From Acidimicrobiaceae bacterium (GTDB taxonomy: Bacteria; Actinomycetota; Acidimicrobiia; Acidimicrobiales; Acidimicrobiaceae), in the NCBI GenBank assembly GCA_013044415.1, contig JABEUO010000214.1:1-11044 (forward strand): a stretch of DNA of 11,044 nt, written 5' to 3'. Each line of letters opens with the position of its first letter. Position 1 is the first letter of the stretch. The position numbers and the translations under genes are program-made. Below, piece by piece: positions 7,008 to 11,044 of the stretch. Under the pieces are notes generated by a model. It was not told where the DNA came from. It ran no database searches and saw only the letters and a list, made by a program, of their open reading frames with translations.

Positions 7008-7052
7008 GCACCGTTCGCCTAAGTTATTGGCAATCACCAAAGCGAACGGTGC
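7008..7052. repeat. 11-bp perfect inverted repeat with structured loop
   Basis: GCACCGTTCGC (7008-7018) is the exact reverse complement of GCGAACGGTGC (7042-7052). The 23-nt interior can form a further TTGG/CCAA stem (7027-7030 with 7037-7040) around CAATCA. No T-run follows on either strand, so it is not a standard terminator. It could be a leader RNA element or a protein-binding site. Confidence 0.5.
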
Positions 7053-7261
7053 TCTCGGAACTTCAAGGGGCAAATAGACCTAGAAATTTCTAATAAGCAT
7101 CATACTTTTAGTTTCCAAATTCGGCATTTGATTTGTAAATATTCTCGCAACTCCACGACCGCTACCTGGCCCTAGGTAGCGTCGCTTCAACGTGTGCGTA
7201 ATAAACACCGTGGCCATCCTTATGAGGGGCATCAGATTGCCACAAAGAATAACCCTTAAAG

Positions 7262-7300
7262 ACTTGATGCCAGCCCGGCTGGCATGGGCTGGCATCAAGT
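7262..7300. repeat. 15-bp perfect inverted repeat with a nested alternative hairpin
   Basis: ACTTGATGCCAGCCC (7262-7276) pairs perfectly with GGGCTGGCATCAAGT (7286-7300). The 9-nt interior GGCTGGCAT (7277-7285) repeats the core of the right arm (7287-7295), so the left arm can pair with either copy and two hairpins are mutually exclusive. No U-tract follows on the plus strand. On the minus strand CTTTAAGGG follows, which is weak for a terminator. It lies 250 nt upstream of the peptide-transporter ATPase. Confidence 0.6.
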
Positions 7301-7552
7301 TCCTTGGGAGGGAGGATCTAAGGGGGCTTCGAACCTCTGCAACTATTCTTAGCGCCAAGTCTCTTAATTAGCTGGGACGATTAGCAAGACTTCCAGAGAA
7401 AATCTCAAATGGATTGCAACCCCCTCAATCCATACCTTAAAGGTTCTGCCAATCTCCATTGTCCAGCTGAAAACTCGGCTAAGATCTCGGAGGGCCACTT
7501 GTAGGCCACGACAGTAGTTACGCAGGTAACTTGATCTTTCTGGAGGCACCAG

Positions 7553-9619
7553 TTGGCCATGTTGGACGTAAAGGACCTACGGACCTATATCAGGCTTCGC
7601 AAGGGCGAAGTTAAGGCTGTAGATGGGGTGTCCTTTTCGATATCTGCCGGAGAAACCCTGGGGCTTGTCGGAGAATCCGGTTGTGGAAAAACCATGACCG
7701 GGATGTCAATCATGCGGCTGCTCCCTCCGGGAGGCTACATCGCCGGGGGAAGTGTCAACTTCGACGGCAAAGAGCTCTCAAACGCCAGCGAAAAGGATAT
7801 GCGAAAGATTCGCGGAAATGATATCGGCATGATATTCCAGGATCCGATGACCTCCTTGAACCCATGTTTAACAATTGGCGACCAAATTGCCGAGACGGTT
7901 CGCCTACATCGCGGAGCGAACCGAAAGGAATCGCTGGATCGAGCCGAAGAGGTACTCAACCTAGTTGGTATGCCGCGGCCGAAGGAACGCCTCAAGGACT
8001 ACCCTCACCAGCTCTCCGGCGGACTACGCCAGAGGGTGATGATAGCGATGGCTCTCTCATGTGAACCAAAGTTGCTCATCGCCGACGAGCCGACCACCGC
8101 ACTTGACGTAACAATTCAAGCGCAGATACTCGCATTGCTAGATCAACTCAAGACCAAGTTGAACATGGCAATGTTGCTCGTGACGCATGATATGGGAGTA
8201 ATCGCCGGCAGGGCGGATCGAGTCGTGGTGATGTACGCTGGAAAGGTCGCCGAGGTCGGGTCGACGATGGATCTCTTTGCGAATACCCATCATCCCTACA
8301 CCGAAGCACTTCTCGCTTCAATCCCTGACATTGAAGAAAAATCCGAGGAACACCTTTATTCGATACCTGGACTACCGCCGGACCTTTCGAACGAACTCGT
8401 CGGCTGTCGATTTGCGCCTCGATGCAGATACGCCACCGACAAGTGCCGGCTAGACGAGCCGGAACTGTCAACTCCCCCTGGATACCTCCACGCATTTTCT
8501 TGCTTCTTCCCGGTCGGAAATAAAGGTGAAGCCATCGTTCCAGAGGCCCCCGCTCCCTCGGTTCCCGCGCAAGCAAAGCAGAGCATCGTGCAAAATGAAG
8601 CCTCTCGAACTCCCCTGATGATCCTCTCGCATGTGTCGAAGGAGTATCCAGTTACCAAGGGAATGGTCCTTCAGCGCAAGGTCGGGACTCTAAAAGCCGT
8701 GAGCAACATGAACCTCGTGGTCTACAAAGGTGATACCCTGGGCTTGGTCGGTGAGTCAGGTTGTGGAAAGACCACGACTGGTTCGATGATGGTCGCCCTT
8801 GAAAAGCCGACCGAGGGCTCCATCACCTTTGAAGGGAAAGACCTCGCCGCTCTGTCTAGAAGCACGCTGAGGGCAGAACGTAAGCATTTACAGCTCATGT
8901 TCCAGGATCCTTACGCCTCCCTAGACCCAAGAATGAGGGTCAAGACCATTCTCGAAGAGCCCCTTCGAATCAACTCCACCGGTACGGCTCGTGAACGTAC
9001 GGCAAGAATTTCCCAGCTGCTGAAGGAAGTCGGGCTGTCAGACAAGTCGATGGACCGATATCCACACGAATTCTCTGGAGGTCAGCGACAACGAATAGGC
9101 CTTGCGAGGGCACTGGCCCTAAACCCGAAGCTAATAGTTGCCGACGAGCCAGTATCCGCCCTCGACGTCTCTATCCGCTCTCAAGTCCTTAATCTAATGA
9201 AGGATCTGCAAGACCTCCATAATCTGACCTACGTGGTCATATCTCACGACCTCTCCGTCGTACGTTACCTAGCAGACCGGGTCGGCGTCATGTATCTTGG
9301 GAAACTCGTCGAAATCGGAGACAGCGACAGCATCTATAACCGCTCGGCCCACCCTTATACCAAAGCTCTCCTCAGTGCCGTACCGGTAGCCAAGCCGGAA
9401 ATTGAGAAGACTAAAAAGAGGGAGATCGTCCGGGGAGAAATACCCTCGGCAATCCATCCTCCCTCTGGCTGCAGATTCCGGACCAGGTGCCCCTTTGTCC
9501 AGGAAATTTGCGCAGAACAGGAGCCTCCGATGCAGGACTTTGGTGGCGACCACCAGGCTGCGTGTCACTTCCCGCTAGAGACTCCGATCGACCTCTCAAA
9601 GGCGACAACGTTGGCGTAA
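7553..9619 (+). CDS. Fused OppD-OppF/DppD-DppF peptide ABC importer ATPase
   Basis: A 688-residue protein with two complete ABC ATPase modules that would power uptake of oligo/dipeptides (or nickel- or opine-type substrates) on the inner face of the membrane. Module 1 has Walker A GESGCGKT (40-47), Q96, signature LSGGLRQ (154-160), Walker B LLIADEP and His212. Module 2 has Walker A GESGCGKT (400-407), Q451, signature FSGGQRQ (507-513), Walker B LIVADEP and His565. Each module ends in the oligopeptide-transporter C-terminal domain with four cysteines (C285, C291, C298, C317; C640, C646, C653, C671), spaced C-x5-C-x6-C in both. A Pro/Ala-rich linker (about 322-345) joins them. Such fusions are about twice the length of single OppD or OppF. 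GGAGG (7542-7546) is six bases before the TTG at 7553 and twelve before the ATG at 7559; I keep TTG, but ATG would change only two residues. The partner permease is on the opposite strand at the right edge. Confidence 0.95.
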   Translation: MAMLDVKDLRTYIRLRKGEVKAVDGVSFSISAGETLGLVGESGCGKTMTGMSIMRLLPPGGYIAGGSVNFDGKELSNASEKDMRKIRGNDIGMIFQDPMTSLNPCLTIGDQIAETVRLHRGANRKESLDRAEEVLNLVGMPRPKERLKDYPHQLSGGLRQRVMIAMALSCEPKLLIADEPTTALDVTIQAQILALLDQLKTKLNMAMLLVTHDMGVIAGRADRVVVMYAGKVAEVGSTMDLFANTHHPYTEALLASIPDIEEKSEEHLYSIPGLPPDLSNELVGCRFAPRCRYATDKCRLDEPELSTPPGYLHAFSCFFPVGNKGEAIVPEAPAPSVPAQAKQSIVQNEASRTPLMILSHVSKEYPVTKGMVLQRKVGTLKAVSNMNLVVYKGDTLGLVGESGCGKTTTGSMMVALEKPTEGSITFEGKDLAALSRSTLRAERKHLQLMFQDPYASLDPRMRVKTILEEPLRINSTGTARERTARISQLLKEVGLSDKSMDRYPHEFSGGQRQRIGLARALALNPKLIVADEPVSALDVSIRSQVLNLMKDLQDLHNLTYVVISHDLSVVRYLADRVGVMYLGKLVEIGDSDSIYNRSAHPYTKALLSAVPVAKPEIEKTKKREIVRGEIPSAIHPPSGCRFRTRCPFVQEICAEQEPPMQDFGGDHQAACHFPLETPIDLSKATTLA

Positions 9620-9631
9620 CTGGACTATCCC

Positions 9632-9677
9632 GCTGCAGTCTGCGACAAATCATCACAAGTCCTGTCGCAGACCCAGC
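9632..9677 (+). terminator. Stem-loop just behind the peptide-transporter ATPase (terminator-like, no U-tract)
   Basis: GTCTGCGACA (9638-9647) pairs perfectly with TGTCGCAGAC (9663-9672) around a 15-nt loop, extended by GCTG/CAGC (9632-9635 with 9674-9677) across a small internal loop. It begins 13 nt after the TAA stop. No T-run follows, so it is either a U-less terminator of the kind proposed for some actinobacteria or a 3'-end stabilising structure. Confidence 0.45.
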
Positions 9678-9726
9678 ATAATCAAATGGTTAACGCCGTG
9701 TCACTGGAGTACAAAAGCTGGTCAAG

Positions 9727-9754
9727 GATCGCCCAAACCCATTCTTGGGCGATC
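9727..9754. terminator. Second stem-loop behind the peptide-transporter ATPase
   Basis: GATCGCCCAA (9727-9736) is perfectly complementary to TTGGGCGATC (9745-9754), 10 bp, with loop ACCCATTC. Only a weak pyrimidine stretch (ATACCGTTTCTC) follows on the plus strand. It may back up the first hairpin or act on minus-strand transcripts from the convergent permease gene. Confidence 0.4.
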
Positions 9755-9812
9755 ATACCGTTTCTCGCGCTTAGGCAATGAGACCGACGGCTATTTGAAA
9801 ATTAACATGCCC

Positions 9813-10115
9813 TCAAACTACTCGGTTGACTCTCGGTACAGATGTAGATCGGAAAACCGGAGGTTTCACCCAGTTGATCTCGTCTTCACTAAGCCCACAA
9901 AGACCAGAGCAAATACCAGAGCAAATACCCCTCCCGCCGCTCGTTGGGTGAAGTGGCCCCCCGTAACTACCCGTCGGTGACCACCATAGAAGGTCCCCGC
10001 CACCATATTGGAACTCTACCGCAACGCCAGCCAAGGAGTTGGAAACAACTCGAGATATAGCACTCAAGGCAATCGCAGAGGACCAAATCGACACCACCTC
10101 GATATATAGACTCAC
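9813..10115 (-). CDS. Doubtful small hypothetical ORF with Gly-Ile-Cys-Ser repeats
   Basis: A 100-codon minus-strand frame begins at a GTG and lies 113 nt beyond the permease stop, in the same direction. The first 35 residues are moderately hydrophobic (VVSIWSSAIALSAISRVV), then a Gly/Trp-rich part, then GICSGICSGLCG produced by a 12-bp tandem repeat. There is no clear ribosome-binding site and no family I recognise, and the composition could be chance. I list it only because it is collinear with the permease gene and otherwise the gap would be empty. Confidence 0.15.
   Translation of the reverse strand: MSLYIEVVSIWSSAIALSAISRVVSNSLAGVAVEFQYGGGDLLWWSPTGSYGGPLHPTSGGRGICSGICSGLCGLSEDEINWVKPPVFRSTSVPRVNRVV
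9903..9929. repeat. 12-bp tandem repeat, two copies
   Basis: ACCAGAGCAAAT occurs at 9903-9914 and again at 9915-9926, followed by the first three bases of a third copy. It lies in the gap between the convergent peptide-transporter genes. Slippage-prone short tandem repeats of this size are common in non-coding DNA. Confidence 0.75.
10049..10114. repeat. Pair of near-identical 17-18 bp AT-rich direct repeats
   Basis: CTCGAGATATAGCACTCA (10049-10066) and CTCGATATATAGACTCA (10098-10114) differ by one substitution and one inserted base. Their starts are 49 nt apart. Just before the first copy, GAGTTG-GAAA-CAACTC (10036-10051) forms a six-bp hairpin with a GNRA-type GAAA loop. Function is unknown. 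Confidence 0.5.
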
Positions 10116-10175
10116 AACTGCCAGTACTGCCCATTTCGGACTGTCGTCTTACGTCGCCAATCTCCTAATCGAGCA

Positions 10176-10201
10176 GAGACAGCAAGCTACCAAGCTGTCT
10201 C
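10176..10201 (-). terminator. Stem-loop behind the OppC-type permease gene
   Basis: GAGACAGC (10176-10183) pairs with GCTGTCTC (10194-10201) around a ten-base loop. On the minus strand it begins 27 nt after the permease stop codon. There is no T-run beyond it, so it is a terminator candidate without a U-tract. Confidence 0.35.
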
Positions 10202-10228
10202 CGATACAGGATTAAGCTTCGAGTCTCC

Positions 10229-11044
10229 TCATCGCTTCTGGAGCCTCACCTCAAGTGCGTCCCGTAATGCGTCTCCTATAAAGTTGAAAGCCACTACGGT
10301 GATCACAATCGCCAGTCCGGCTGGGTAGATCAGCCACCAATACCCGTCGTAGATGAAATTGACTCCGTTTGACAACATTCCGCCCCAGTTTGCTGCGGGT
10401 GGCGGGATTCCCAGCCCGAGAAAGCTCAGGCTAGCCATTACGAGAATTGCGTCAGCGACTTGGAAGGTTGCATTGACAACAATCGTCCCAATCGTGTTGG
10501 GGATGATATGCCGGAGAATAATTCGTCTACTTCCACCGCCCATGACCCTGACGGCTTTTACATACTCCCTGACACGCAAGGACAGCGCTTCTCCACGAAC
10601 TAAGCGCGCCGGTCCTAGCCAGGAGACTAAGGAAATAACTACTATCAGAAGCTTGATAGTTGGCTTGAATATCGATGCAAGGTAGATCAGGATGAAAAGT
10701 GTCGGGATGGCTAACATGACGTCGACGAGTCTCATCATCACGGTATCGACTACTCCACCGAGAAAACCGGAAATCGCACCGTAAAGTACCCCAATAAAGG
10801 TGGCAATGATCGCGACCGCAAAGCCGATCTCAAGTGAACTCTGCCCACCAACCATAAGCCGTCCCAGGACATCTCGACCATTTTCGTCCGTCCCCAGGGG
10901 ATGCCCTTTACCCGGAGGCAAATTTATGTTGTACGAAGTGTTGATTTGATCAGTGTGATAAAAATGTGGCCCGATGAAGCAGAATATGACCATTAGGACG
11001 ACGAAGGTAATCCCTATCACTGCGAGCTTGTTGTCCAAGAAGCT
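10229..11044 (-). CDS. Peptide ABC importer permease, OppC/DppC family (partial, N-terminus outside window)
   Basis: 271 residues are visible and the frame stays open through the right edge: the codons before the first in-window TTG read Ser-Phe, giving SFLDNKLAVIG, which matches the RRFxxNKLAVIG entry of OppC/DppC proteins. The true start is therefore beyond 11044 and the TTG at 11036-11038 is an internal Leu. Helix 1 (NKLAVIGITFVVLMVIFCFI) is followed by the family's periplasmic stretch with HPLGTDENGRDVLGRL and then five membrane helices. The ABC-permease EAA loop, which docks on the ATPase, reads REYVKAVRVMGGGSRRIILR followed by HIIPN. It would pair with an OppB/DppB-type permease, probably encoded just upstream outside the window, and with an OppD/OppF ATPase; the fused ATPase at 7553-9619 is the obvious candidate although it lies convergently. 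Confidence 0.94.
   Translation of the reverse strand, partial: SFLDNKLAVIGITFVVLMVIFCFIGPHFYHTDQINTSYNINLPPGKGHPLGTDENGRDVLGRLMVGGQSSLEIGFAVAIIATFIGVLYGAISGFLGGVVDTVMMRLVDVMLAIPTLFILIYLASIFKPTIKLLIVVISLVSWLGPARLVRGEALSLRVREYVKAVRVMGGGSRRIILRHIIPNTIGTIVVNATFQVADAILVMASLSFLGLGIPPPAANWGGMLSNGVNFIYDGYWWLIYPAGLAIVITVVAFNFIGDALRDALEVRLQKR

Larger units (their letters stand above)
6958..7552. other. Intergenic region between the divergent MFS and peptide-transporter ATPase genes
   Basis: No credible protein gene is visible; a minus-strand frame at 7080-7358 looks like chance. The region contains two perfect inverted repeats (7008-7052 and 7262-7300), listed separately. A weak promoter for the plus-strand ATPase gene could be TTGTCC (7459-7464) and TAAGAT (7480-7485), with spacing of only 15, giving a leader of about 60 nt. 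A GGAGG ribosome-binding site is at 7542-7546. Confidence 0.35.

Noticed and set aside
7316..7340. GGGGGCTTCGAACCTCT resembling a tRNA T-arm or an attachment-site remnant
   Set aside because: The T-loop would need a G just before TTCGA and a proper 5-bp stem; both fail, and there is no integrase gene nearby.
7080..7358. 92-codon minus-strand open frame spanning the 15-bp inverted repeat
   Set aside because: No domain and unlikely composition; part of it merely translates the inverted repeat.
11036..11038. TTG as start codon of the OppC-type permease
   Set aside because: The frame continues to the window edge with Ser-Phe before this codon, matching the conserved RRFxxNKLAVIG entry of the family, so the gene is cut by the window and this is an internal Leu.

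Overview
The window looks like a mid-GC chromosomal segment (about half G+C by eye) of an actinobacterium, possibly an Acidimicrobiia-type lineage. That placement is an inference from protein flavour: the SPLGSLRRIHAYSVSADTL-type N-terminus of the first MFS protein, the actinobacterial-style gamma-carbonic anhydrase and orphan ABC ATPase, frequent GTG/TTG starts, and stem-loops without U-tracts behind genes. No rRNA, tRNA, CRISPR array or complete insertion sequence is visible. Coding density is low: about 1.2 kb (4490-5704), 0.66 kb (6890-7552) and 0.61 kb (9620-10228) carry no convincing protein gene.

Layout. 1-69 is the C-terminal tail of a basic protein running in from the left. 289-1626 (+) is an MFS-type membrane transporter, followed 45 nt later by a gamma-carbonic-anhydrase-family hexapeptide-repeat protein (1672-2193, +), probably co-transcribed. 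Convergent to it is an orphan ABC ATPase of the ModF/YlmA-like type (2227-3051, -). A divergent 0.3-kb leader separates the ATPase from a GGDEF diguanylate cyclase (about 3377-4489, +) with intact GGDEF and inhibitory-site motifs. A long non-coding stretch follows. It ends in a very strong intrinsic terminator (5067-5115) and may encode a roughly 130-nt small RNA (about 4986-5115). A second MFS transporter (5705-6889, -) has a readable promoter. After a gap with two perfect inverted repeats comes a fused OppD-OppF peptide-transporter ATPase (7553-9619, +). The right edge holds an OppC/DppC-type permease on the opposite strand (10229 to beyond 11044, -), convergent with the ATPase.

How the genes fit together. 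The fused ATPase and the OppC-type permease are plausible partners of one peptide (or nickel/opine-type) ABC importer, but their convergent orientation means they cannot share one operon here. The remaining genes look like independent one- or two-gene units: two secondary transporters, a CO2/bicarbonate-related or related-fold enzyme, a c-di-GMP synthase and an unpartnered ABC ATPase. I did not find a clear-cut new multi-gene system. The most unusual signals are non-coding: the candidate sRNA with a C-rich terminator loop, the 15-bp perfect inverted repeat at 7262-7300, and the stem-loops and short repeats between the convergent peptide-transporter genes.
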